Assembly (NCBI GenBank): GCA_031549285.1 | Contig: JAVBPZ010000002.1 | Coordinates: 1 to 64,000 of the forward strand | DNA from: JAAYCI01 sp031549285 | GTDB lineage: Bacteria; Bacillota; Clostridia; Oscillospirales; Ruminococcaceae | Direction of reading: 5' to 3' | DNA length: 64,000 bases | Shown: piece after piece, positions 41,683 through 49,888 of the stretch | Layout: each line of letters begins with the position of its first letter | Position numbering within the stretch: position 1 is the stretch's first letter | Position numbers and translations under genes: made by a program | The notes under the pieces: model-generated | The model's input: the letters and a program-made list of their open reading frames with translations, nothing else | Database searches by the model: none | What the model was told of the DNA's origin: nothing

Positions 41683-42729
41683 CTACACGCGCTCTTCCAG
41701 CCGCCGGCGCATATCATCCAGCTCTTCCAGCTGCCCCATATCCATAAAGCTGTTTTCCCGCACCGGATATACGCCCACCTTTTCCCCGGCCCGGCGGTAT
41801 GCCTCTATCACATCCGGAAAACCAACCGCCTGGTTGTCTGCCAGTTCCTGCACCACGCGCGGCTCCACCACATACAGCCCTGTGTTGGTCAAGAAACTCA
41901 TTTCTGGCTTCTCTGTTATTCCTGCCATATCTCCCGCTTCATCCAGCTCCACCACTCCGTAGGGAATCATGATATTCTTAAGCGCGCACACCATGGTAAC
42001 CAGGTTCCCCTGTTCCCTGTGCGCTCTGTAAATGTCGCCATAATCCGCATCCACCAATATGTCACAGTTGGACAGGAAAAAGGTCTCGTTTATTTTCCCT
42101 TTCAACAGGGACAGCCCACCACCGGTTCCCAGCGGGGCCTCCTCCTCTATGAAATCCACCTCATAGTCTTTTTCCGTTTCGGCAAAATAGCTCTTTATCA
42201 TGCCTTTTTTATAGTTAACCAACATGTGAAAGGTACGGCAGCCAAAATCGCGGAAGTTGTGGATGATCTGCTCCACAATCGGCAGTTCGCCTACTGGTAT
42301 CAGCGGCTTCGGCAATATTTTTGTGTAGGGGTACAGCCGGCTTCCCAGCCCACCGGCCATGATAACCACCGGAATGCAAACCTTCTTTCGCGTGTCCAAA
42401 TCCAGCTCGTTCGCAAAGACAACATCCACAATTTGCCCCTCGGCATCCAGCAGCGGGACAGCATCAATCGCAAACTGTAGCATCATGCGGCGCGCATCGC
42501 CACGCTCCGCCAGGGTAAGGCTTTTGGGGTGATAGTTCGCCGCTTCCTTCACCGCACCATGCAGATCGCCGCCGCGCAGAATATACTTGCGCAGGTCGCC
42601 GTCGGTCAGCACCGCGGCCAACTTCCCCTCCGGCGCCACGAACAGGATCCTCTGCCCTGTTTCATCCAGCTTTTTCATCGCATCCAGCAAGGTCGCGCCT
42701 TCATCAATGAAAAAATCCTCTACACGCAC
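41683..42729 (-). CDS. CBS-domain sugar nucleotidyltransferase (PtmE-like)
   Basis: A 348-residue protein from a GTG start with GGGGAGT upstream. Residues 1-115 are a CBS pair (GATLLDAMKKLDETGQRILF, LAAVLTDGDLRKYILRGGDL). The rest is a nucleotidyltransferase: VVIMAGGLGSRLYPYTKILP, KPLIPVGELPIVEQIIHNFR, PLGTGGGLSLLKG and LSNCDILVDADYG. This fusion is the architecture of PtmE, which makes GDP-glucosamine (or its N-acetyl form) for GDP-linked legionaminic acid synthesis in Campylobacter. The CBS part probably senses a nucleotide. It lies between legC and legI. Confidence 0.93.
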   Translation of the reverse strand: MRVEDFFIDEGATLLDAMKKLDETGQRILFVAPEGKLAAVLTDGDLRKYILRGGDLHGAVKEAANYHPKSLTLAERGDARRMMLQFAIDAVPLLDAEGQIVDVVFANELDLDTRKKVCIPVVIMAGGLGSRLYPYTKILPKPLIPVGELPIVEQIIHNFRDFGCRTFHMLVNYKKGMIKSYFAETEKDYEVDFIEEEAPLGTGGGLSLLKGKINETFFLSNCDILVDADYGDIYRAHREQGNLVTMVCALKNIMIPYGVVELDEAGDMAGITEKPEMSFLTNTGLYVVEPRVVQELADNQAVGFPDVIEAYRRAGEKVGVYPVRENSFMDMGQLEELDDMRRRLEERV

Positions 42730-42768
42730 AGCACAACACTCCCCTCTTACCCTCTAAAATATGCGCGC

Positions 42769-43929
42769 CTACAGCGCCAGCAGTGCATCGGCAACGCGCT
42801 GCGCCTCTTCCATCGTCAGGTTTGTGGAACATGGGATATTGATGATCTTCCCGCGCAGGTCTTGCGCTTTGCCTTCACCAAAACATTCGCACCCGCAATA
42901 GGGCTTTTGCTCATGAATCAGCGCCCATACCGGGCGGGTTTGTATCTGCTGTGCCGCCAGAGCGGCAATCACTTGGTCGCGGTCGTGGCGTGCATCCTGC
43001 AAATAAACGCTGAAAAACCACTTGTTGGCGCGTATGTTTTCGTTAAAAGGTAACACCTGCAACCCATTCTTCCCATCCAACCGCTCGGTATAAAAATCAA
43101 ACAGCTTATGTTTGTGATTAATAAAATCTTCAATTTGCTCAAGCTGCGCAAGACCCAATGCCGCCTGCAGATTGGTCAGGCGGTAATTATACCCTACCTC
43201 GTCATGGAAAAACTGCACTTCATCCACCTTCGCCTGGGTCGAAAGATGCTTTGCGTGCTGTGCCCAGACTGGGCAGTTCGATACCAACATGCCGCCCGAC
43301 CCGGTGGTGATCAGCTTGTTCCCATTAAAGCTGTAAACCCCCACATCTCCCATGGTTCCGGCCATTTTCCCGGCATATTCGCCGGCGGTGTAGCGTGTGC
43401 CCAGCGCCTCGGTCGCGTCTTCTATCAGCACCAGGTTATACTCCTTTGCCAAACGGACAAGGCGTGGCATGTCCGCCATATTGCCGAACACATGCACCAC
43501 TTCCAGCGCCATCACATGCGCGCCGGAGGTTTTGTTGTACAGGCGTCCGCTGCGCATTTCGCAGCTGTTTTTGCAAAACTCTTCCACAGCATCCGGGTCG
43601 ATGCACCAGGAATCATCACAGCCGATGAACACCGGCTCCGCGCCCACATAGCGCACCGGGTTCACCGCGGCAATGAACGTAAGCGTGGGCACAATCACTT
43701 CTTTCCCGCGCGAAACGCCCGCCGCCAGCAGGGCCAGGTGCAGCCCCGCCGTACCGCTGTTGCAGGCCACCGCGCGCGGCATTCCCACATACTCGGCAAT
43801 CTTCTGCTCAAACTCGCCCACCAAACTACCGCCGGTGGACACCCATTCGCTGACCACAGCTGCTTCCACATAAGCTTTTTCGTTGCCGGAAAAGTTCGGC
43901 ACCGACAGCGGGATGAATGATTGACTCAC
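42769..43929 (-). CDS. legC: LegC-family PLP aminotransferase
   Basis: A 386-residue DegT/DnrJ/EryC1-type aminotransferase from a GTG start after AAAGGGGGG. The text FIPLSVPNFSGNEKAYVEAA, VSEWVSTGGSLVGEFEQKIA, VACNSGTAGLHLALLAAGVS, LIEDATEALGTRYTAGEYAG and SFNGNKLITTGSGGML (PLP lysine) closely follow LegC as I know it. It aminates C4 of the 4-keto-6-deoxy sugar nucleotide made by LegB, with glutamate as donor. Confidence 0.95.
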   Translation of the reverse strand: MSQSFIPLSVPNFSGNEKAYVEAAVVSEWVSTGGSLVGEFEQKIAEYVGMPRAVACNSGTAGLHLALLAAGVSRGKEVIVPTLTFIAAVNPVRYVGAEPVFIGCDDSWCIDPDAVEEFCKNSCEMRSGRLYNKTSGAHVMALEVVHVFGNMADMPRLVRLAKEYNLVLIEDATEALGTRYTAGEYAGKMAGTMGDVGVYSFNGNKLITTGSGGMLVSNCPVWAQHAKHLSTQAKVDEVQFFHDEVGYNYRLTNLQAALGLAQLEQIEDFINHKHKLFDFYTERLDGKNGLQVLPFNENIRANKWFFSVYLQDARHDRDQVIAALAAQQIQTRPVWALIHEQKPYCGCECFGEGKAQDLRGKIINIPCSTNLTMEEAQRVADALLAL

Positions 43930-43963
43930 TGTGCCGCCCCCCTTTTCACCTTTGTAAAAATTT

Positions 43964-44620
43964 TCACGTGGCTGGCTTACCCTTGCGCTTTTTATACGCC
44001 GCCCAGTAATGCCGCGCCATGTCTATCAGCCAGCCAATCCCCGCCGCGGCCAACGCCGGCAAAAACAGTAGTTTAAACATCCCTGCCCAGCCCGGGTTGT
44101 AATACGCCCATGCCGGTTCGGGCTCATTTAATACAATCTCGTGAAAGTCCATGTCAATGCCCGGCACGCTGACAGGGTCCAGCCGCAGGCGATAGATATC
44201 CTTTCGCGGCAGTGTGAACAAATAGCTGCCGTCATCCTGGCGCACCGGCCACACCCGCAGGTCTTTGTCAAACTCTGCCGTGGGGTCGGTGGTATAATAC
44301 AGCGCCATCTCGTACCCTTCGCCGGAAAAATCAGCAGAAAAACGGAAGGTACGCACTTCGCCATCCACATTCGGCAATATCATTTGGGGGTCGTCGGTAT
44401 GGCTGTACAGCGTCCCGTCGGGCAGTTTTTCGATGTTCAATAGAGCAAACTCCCCCACTGACAGTTCCTGCTGCGACAGGCTGCCATTCTCGCGCGCAAT
44501 GCCGTCCGCCACCAGGCCCACGGTGCACACCGCCAACCAGCCCACCAGCACCACACCGTACACCAGCGCCGGCAACGGAATGCGCCCCATTTTGCACACA
44601 AAAGCTTTCAGCGTTTTCAT
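43964..44620 (-). CDS. unknown protein with two membrane segments and an extracellular domain
   Basis: A 218-residue protein. Hydrophobic segments lie near residues 16-38 and 182-202; between them is a mainly beta, outward-facing domain (VRTFRFSADFSGEGYEMALY, YLFTLPRKDIYRLRLDPVSV). The C-terminus is short and basic. I do not recognise a family. Its ATG overlaps the stop of the GT-C-like gene (ATGA), so it is likely a partner of that 692-residue protein. Confidence 0.75.
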   Translation of the reverse strand: MKTLKAFVCKMGRIPLPALVYGVVLVGWLAVCTVGLVADGIARENGSLSQQELSVGEFALLNIEKLPDGTLYSHTDDPQMILPNVDGEVRTFRFSADFSGEGYEMALYYTTDPTAEFDKDLRVWPVRQDDGSYLFTLPRKDIYRLRLDPVSVPGIDMDFHEIVLNEPEPAWAYYNPGWAGMFKLLFLPALAAAGIGWLIDMARHYWAAYKKRKGKPAT

Positions 44621-46695
44621 GGCGAGGGCACCTCCATTTTCACCGGGGAAAAATGCAGCGCATTGCCGGACCCTTCCACTTGGTACAGCACCGTCTCGCC
44701 GGCAATTGCGCCCGCCAGGCCATCGTCAAATAAAGTGCCATAGGTTTCCACAAACCGGTCGTCCAGCGTCTCGATGAAGACATATTCACAGCCGCTGTCT
44801 TCTATTGTTTGGCACAACAGCGCCGGCGTATAGGGCAGATAGTTCACTACGCCATCGCCCGCGCCCGGCAGGCCAAAAGTCCCACCACCCGCACCCGGGC
44901 CACCCATAGCGGTGGGGACACCGGAATAATCCAGAATATTGGGCAGCAGCCGGTACGAATAACGAAACCACCTTTCGCCGTTGTCGCCCTGGCTGATGAA
45001 AAACACTCTGCCGCCGTCTGGGCCAATAGCCTCGTTCACGCTGTCCGCCAGGGCCTGCTGGCCGCGTGCTTCATTATACAGCGCGTTGGGATAACCAATG
45101 GCCGTGTACTGCGGCAGCAGGTAATGCCCGGTTAAAAACACCATGCCCGCGCTCAGGGCCAGCGCCATACCGGAGGCAAAGCCATATGGCCGCCCATCCC
45201 GCGCCGCCAATGCCAAAAAGCCCACACTAAGCAGCAGCCAGCCAATGTAATACGCACAGACATACCGGTTATAGCTGTCCATGCGCTGGGCCTGGTCCAG
45301 CTTGAACACAATGCCATAGCTGAAAACCAGTTCTACAGAATAGCCAACAAACCCACCCAGGGAAAGCAGCGCCGCCAAAATGGCGCGACCGCGCAAACGT
45401 CTTTGTTTTGCCAGCAAGACCGCCGCCAGGAAAACCGCCAGAATGAGAAAAGTAACCACCAGCCCGCTACCCAACATACAAACCTTCGCGTGCACAAAAG
45501 CATCCCACATGTTTTCCAAAGCAAGGGTGAACTGTTCGCTGCGTGGTTCTATTCCCAGCAGCATTTTCACGCCAATGACCACCACCTGGGACAGCGGCAG
45601 GCTGGTTTCGCCCATCTGGTACGGCTCTGTACGCTGCGCCACCACCATGGCAATATGCTTGCTCCAAATATAATACGGCAGCACCGCGCCCACAAAAAAG
45701 CAAACCGTGCGGGAAAGCCGCATTGCCAGCGTATATTGGCCGGGCTGTTCCGGGCGCCAAGGCTTTTCTCCTTTGTCAAAATAGCGGCGCATCCGCTGAA
45801 GGAAAGATGGCGGTTTTATCGCGGGCCTTTCCGCAAAGAACAGCAGATCGCAGGAAACCAGCCCGGCAGCCACCAGCGCAAACAGAAAGGTGTTGTCCTT
45901 AATAAGTGACAGCGCCGCCAGCACCACCACCACCGGCCACAGCGGCGCTTTGGCTTTTCGCAAACCCAGATAGGCAAGCAGCGCCCCGCCAAAAACCATG
46001 CCTGCGGGAATGTCGCCATAGCTGGAGATCCAGGACACATTTACATAAATTGCCTTGGTATAGGTGGTAAAAAACCACGGGGTCAGCAGCGCGATAAATG
46101 CCAGCGGCACCGCCAGCTTGTATTGTTTAAAAGAAAGATCCCCCACCAGCGCCGCTGCCACCGCCACCAGCAATAGGTCATAGGCGGCATAGATTTTCCA
46201 TTCCGAAAAAGGGCCGAAAAACTGGAAAAAATAGCTGAGCGCGGGCAGGGTTGGTGTTTGCGTGGCGGGCCAGGGCCAGCCAATCTCGGCGGTGGTGTAC
46301 AGCTGGTGGTCTACCTTCATCAGCTTGACGATGGGCCCCCACAGGGATGCCTCGTCCCACTCGCTAAGGACCGGTTGCCGGATGGCAAAATAGGTGATGA
46401 GCAGGACACCCACCACTACAAAAAACAGAAAGCCCGGCCGCAGCAGCGTTTCTTTTATGTTCGCCCGGCCTTTTTTGGGGAACAGGGCAAAACACAGTGC
46501 TGCCGCGCTGCCGATATACCACAGCCAGCCGCCCGGCTCCAGCCAGCCCAGCAGCCCAAAAAGTGCAAACCACAGTGACGCCGCACACAGCACCACCAGT
46601 GGTGTAAATGCCGCTGGAATTTTGCAGCGGAGAGCCAAAAAAACGCTCCATGCCAGAAGGGAAACCAGTGCAAGCACCGCGCCAAAGATTGTCAT
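44617..46695 (-). CDS. large polytopic membrane protein, GT-C glycosyltransferase-like
   Basis: A 692-residue protein with about twelve hydrophobic segments in the first 540 residues, then an outward C-terminal domain. The first large loop (RQPVLSEWDEASLWGPIVKL) has the acidic/aromatic SEWDEAS motif found near the active site of GT-C enzymes, followed by TTAEIGWPWPATQTPTLPAL. The C-terminal domain includes RVFFISQGDNGERWFRYSYR and an NYLPYTPALLCQTIEDSGCE region. It probably transfers a lipid-linked sugar outside the membrane, in the glycan pathway of this operon. Which sugar is unknown. Confidence 0.8.
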   Translation of the reverse strand: MTIFGAVLALVSLLAWSVFLALRCKIPAAFTPLVVLCAASLWFALFGLLGWLEPGGWLWYIGSAAALCFALFPKKGRANIKETLLRPGFLFFVVVGVLLITYFAIRQPVLSEWDEASLWGPIVKLMKVDHQLYTTAEIGWPWPATQTPTLPALSYFFQFFGPFSEWKIYAAYDLLLVAVAAALVGDLSFKQYKLAVPLAFIALLTPWFFTTYTKAIYVNVSWISSYGDIPAGMVFGGALLAYLGLRKAKAPLWPVVVVLAALSLIKDNTFLFALVAAGLVSCDLLFFAERPAIKPPSFLQRMRRYFDKGEKPWRPEQPGQYTLAMRLSRTVCFFVGAVLPYYIWSKHIAMVVAQRTEPYQMGETSLPLSQVVVIGVKMLLGIEPRSEQFTLALENMWDAFVHAKVCMLGSGLVVTFLILAVFLAAVLLAKQRRLRGRAILAALLSLGGFVGYSVELVFSYGIVFKLDQAQRMDSYNRYVCAYYIGWLLLSVGFLALAARDGRPYGFASGMALALSAGMVFLTGHYLLPQYTAIGYPNALYNEARGQQALADSVNEAIGPDGGRVFFISQGDNGERWFRYSYRLLPNILDYSGVPTAMGGPGAGGGTFGLPGAGDGVVNYLPYTPALLCQTIEDSGCEYVFIETLDDRFVETYGTLFDDGLAGAIAGETVLYQVEGSGNALHFSPVKMEVPSP

Positions 46696-46766
46696 TTTGG
46701 GTTCCCCTCCTTTTTATAATAGGTCGATTGGTTTTTCCTGCCACCGTTTGCCAAAACGCTGCCGGC

Positions 46767-48434
46767 TTAGGTAAGAACCCAGCCAAACCAGTTCACCAGC
46801 TTATACCCGCCTTCACCCTTCGCCAACCACTGGCCAATAAAGGTACTTTGGAACAGCAGCACGGCGCTGACCACCGCCACCGCCGACGCCATGCACAGGG
46901 TAATGCGCTCGGTACGCAGTGCCGTACCGCCCGCCAGCCGCGGGCGCACCGCCTTGCCCAGCAAAATGCTGCCCAGCATGAACAGCAGCAAAAATGCCGG
47001 CAGGAAATACCGCGGCTGCGCCCCCACAATCCGGATGGAAAACAGGTCAGTTTCAAACACATACATGCCCGCCAGCACCGCCAGCGCATACACCCCTGCC
47101 GCCAAAACCAGGCCCACCGCGCCACCGGGGCGGGTATCTTCTTTTTGCTGGATACCCAGCGCCGAGGAGGTGCTCATGGACAGCAGCGACAGCACCCCCG
47201 CCAGCGGAATGAACACATCGGTCCAGCCAAAAGTGCCCAGCCCCGAAAGGAACCCACCGTTTTCGTACAGCGTAAGCCCCAGGGTGGAAAGGAACCGCAG
47301 TGGGTTACCCAGCACAAACCGCAGCTGCTGCATGGGGGCCGCTTCTTCGCCGCTGCCGCGCGGCAGCTCTGCCGGGAAGTTCACCTTCAACAGGCTGCCA
47401 TCCACCAGCATCCCCCACACGCCATACAGCAGCACCGCGCCCCCCAGCATAAGGCCTGCCGCCGCCCAGGGGTTTATCTTCGCCTTCCAGCGGCTCTTTG
47501 GAATCAGCAGCAGCACCGCCAGCAGCACAATGTTGTTTACCTTTAAATAACACGCCACCGCCAGCGCAACGCCGAAAAACACCACGTCCCGGTTGTGAAT
47601 TTCTTTTTTGCAAAAATAGCTGATAACAAGATAGCACAGCGCCAGCATGATGCTGTCATACGAGCAAGACGCCGCCATGAACAGCGACAAGGGCAGCAGC
47701 GCCAGCGCAAAAAATACCCCGCGGTATTTGTCACAGTTCTTGAATGCAAAATAACACAGCACCGCATATACCGCCAGGTTCGCAATGCGTCCCGCATACA
47801 AAAGCCCCAGCGCCGACAGGCCAAACAGCCGCCCCACAAACATGAACAGCGCCTGCGGCAGGTACGGCAGGGACAAAAACAGGATTGGCTCATGGTTTAA
47901 TTCCTGCATCGCATCGGCCGGCTGCTGGCCGGCCTGCACCGCCTCTTTATACTCCGTAAAGGCTGCCGGGGCCATCTCCCGGTTTTGATAGGTCACCTGG
48001 TGGTTGTAAAACCCGGGGAATTTTTCCAGCAGCAGCAACACATCGTCGGGATAGCCACGGTCATAGTCATAGGTCAAATGCCCTTGTGACAACGAATACG
48101 CCCGCAGAAAATGGTTTTGCTCATCCGGCGCCTGCAGCGGCGCGGTGGCAAAACAAAACAGAAGGCCCAGCACAAACACGCCAATGGCCCCCTGCAGGCA
48201 AATATTGTTTTTACAAAACCGACACAGCAAAAACAGCGCCAGATACAAAACGCTGAACACGCCCAAAATGGCGGCCACCAGCGGCAACAGCGGCATAGCT
48301 TCCAGCCGGAAAATCACCCGCCAAAAGTACGCCAGCGCGCACGCGCCGCACGCCACCGCCGCATACCCGATCAACCACCCTGCCCAGGATGGCAACCTTT
48401 TCTTTGCTGCTGTCTGGCTTTCGCCCTGGCTCAT
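46767..48434 (-). CDS. DUF2142 polytopic membrane protein
   Basis: A 555-residue protein starting MSQGESQTAAKKRLPSWAGW, with AGAGGGAGCCGT upstream. About eleven membrane segments. The APDEQNHFLRAYSLSQGHLT loop is the DUF2142 signature (PDExxHFxRAYxLSEG), and SYDSIMLALCYLVISYFCKK fits the same family. DUF2142 proteins are GT-C-like and found in O-antigen and cell-wall glycan loci, where they are thought to be glycosyltransferases or polymerases. It is second in the operon, after legB. Confidence 0.9.
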   Translation of the reverse strand: MSQGESQTAAKKRLPSWAGWLIGYAAVACGACALAYFWRVIFRLEAMPLLPLVAAILGVFSVLYLALFLLCRFCKNNICLQGAIGVFVLGLLFCFATAPLQAPDEQNHFLRAYSLSQGHLTYDYDRGYPDDVLLLLEKFPGFYNHQVTYQNREMAPAAFTEYKEAVQAGQQPADAMQELNHEPILFLSLPYLPQALFMFVGRLFGLSALGLLYAGRIANLAVYAVLCYFAFKNCDKYRGVFFALALLPLSLFMAASCSYDSIMLALCYLVISYFCKKEIHNRDVVFFGVALAVACYLKVNNIVLLAVLLLIPKSRWKAKINPWAAAGLMLGGAVLLYGVWGMLVDGSLLKVNFPAELPRGSGEEAAPMQQLRFVLGNPLRFLSTLGLTLYENGGFLSGLGTFGWTDVFIPLAGVLSLLSMSTSSALGIQQKEDTRPGGAVGLVLAAGVYALAVLAGMYVFETDLFSIRIVGAQPRYFLPAFLLLFMLGSILLGKAVRPRLAGGTALRTERITLCMASAVAVVSAVLLFQSTFIGQWLAKGEGGYKLVNWFGWVLT

Positions 48435-48589
48435 ACGGCTCCCTCTTGTGTTCCCGTTTTCCGCGCACCGGCAGGGAACTTTGATTGTTTCTGCGGTAGT
48501 ATTCGCTGTTTCCCGCTGCACATTCGCACGGGGATGCTGCATTTATCGCATTACACATAGATTCCGAAATGTATTTTTAATGCAACAAT

Positions 48590-49573
48590 CTACATATTGT
48601 AAATGTCGGTTTTGTAGTCTTCCAGGTGCTGCCGGAACCAGGCAATGGTTTCAGCCATGCCTTCCTCGAAGGTAACCGCCGGCGCCCAACCGGTAAGCGC
48701 GCGCAGTTTGTCGGCACTGCCCAAAAGTCGCTCCACCTCGCTCTTTTCCGGACGCAGGCGCTCGTCGTCACACACTATCTCCGCTGCGGGGTTTATCTGG
48801 CGAATCAGCTCCTGCGCCAGCTGGCCGATGGAAATCTCCCGCCCGGTGGCAATGTTTATCTCCTGGCCCACCGCCGCGTCACACCCGGCAATAGCCAAAA
48901 AGCCGGCAGCCGTGTCCTTCACATAGTTAAAGTCCCGCGTGGGGTGCAAGCTGCCCAGGTGAATTTCTGTTTGGCCGGCCAGCAGCTGTGTAATGATGGT
49001 GGGAATGACCGCGCGGGCGCTTTGCCGTGGGCCGTAGGTATTGAACGGCCGCACAATAGACAGCGGCAAGCCAAAGCTGCGCCAAAAGCTCTCGGCCAGC
49101 CGGTCCGCGCCAATTTTGGTGGCGGAATAGGGGCTTTGTCCCTGGTAGGGGTGGTTTTCGTCAATCGGCACATACTGGGCGGTGCCATATACCTCGCTGG
49201 TGCTGGTAACCAGCAGCCGCCGTGTATCCAGATCCCGCGCGGCATTCAGCACATTCAGCGTGCCTTTTATATTGGTATCTACATAACTGTCCGGCGAGTG
49301 GTAGCTGAACGGAATGGCGATGAGCGCCGCCAGGTGATACACCACGTCCTGCCCGTCCATGGCCACCCGCACACCGTGCGGGTCGCGAACATCCCCCATG
49401 AACACCTCTACCTCGTCCAGCATGTCGGCGGGCAGGGAATCCAGCCAGCCCCAGTGCCCAAAGGAGTTATAATAGCAAAAGGCTTTCACCTTGTGTCCTT
49501 GTCGCACCAGCATCTCGGTCAGGTGGCTGCCAATAAACCCATCGGCGCCGGTCACCAACACCTTGTCTGCCAT
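48590..49573 (-). CDS. legB: NAD-dependent 4,6-dehydratase LegB
   Basis: A 327-residue extended SDR starting MADKVLVTGADGFIGSHLTE, with AAAGGTGGAGC upstream. TGADGFIG binds NAD; FCYYNSFGHWGWLDSLPADM, HLAALIAIPFSYHSPDSYVD, STSEVYGTAQYVPIDENHPY and SPYSATKIGADRLAESFWRS (catalytic Y-x-x-x-K) closely match LegB. It converts GDP- or UDP-GlcNAc to the 4-keto-6-deoxy intermediate. It is the first gene of the leftward operon, 70 bp from a strong promoter. Confidence 0.95.
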   Translation of the reverse strand: MADKVLVTGADGFIGSHLTEMLVRQGHKVKAFCYYNSFGHWGWLDSLPADMLDEVEVFMGDVRDPHGVRVAMDGQDVVYHLAALIAIPFSYHSPDSYVDTNIKGTLNVLNAARDLDTRRLLVTSTSEVYGTAQYVPIDENHPYQGQSPYSATKIGADRLAESFWRSFGLPLSIVRPFNTYGPRQSARAVIPTIITQLLAGQTEIHLGSLHPTRDFNYVKDTAAGFLAIAGCDAAVGQEINIATGREISIGQLAQELIRQINPAAEIVCDDERLRPEKSEVERLLGSADKLRALTGWAPAVTFEEGMAETIAWFRQHLEDYKTDIYNM

Positions 49574-49645
49574 ATATCCGCTCCACCTTTCCGGTTTGGC
49601 ACATGTAGCCTTTGCGCCATTACCAAAAGCATCTAAATCTAAATA

Positions 49646-49674
49646 AGTATACAATAGCCGCCGCGCTTTTTCAA
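49646..49674 (-). promoter_or_regulatory. promoter of the leftward legB operon
   Basis: On the minus strand: TTGAAA, 17-bp spacer, TATACT. Confidence 0.7.
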
Positions 49675-49737
49675 CCGAGCAGCGCTGTGAGGATATCTGT
49701 CCGCCCCGGACAAGCCTGCCGCCCCCCTTTGCCTTCC

Positions 49738-49766
49738 TTTACAAAAAGCGGCCGCGCGGCTATAAT
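49738..49766 (+). promoter_or_regulatory. promoter of the rightward MBOAT operon
   Basis: TTTACA, 17-bp spacer, TATAAT. The leader to the ATG at 49889 is about 115 nt. The two promoters diverge with about 60 bp between their -35 boxes, so one regulator could govern both. Confidence 0.7.
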
Positions 49767-49888
49767 TGTTCTGTTAGCGCGCGGGCCGTCAATTTTTGCT
49801 TCGCGGCTGTGCAGGCATTCCAATGCTTCCTGGCCGCCGTGTGTCTAAAATTGTTTTCTCCGCCCCGAAACCCCAAAAGGAGCTTTTT

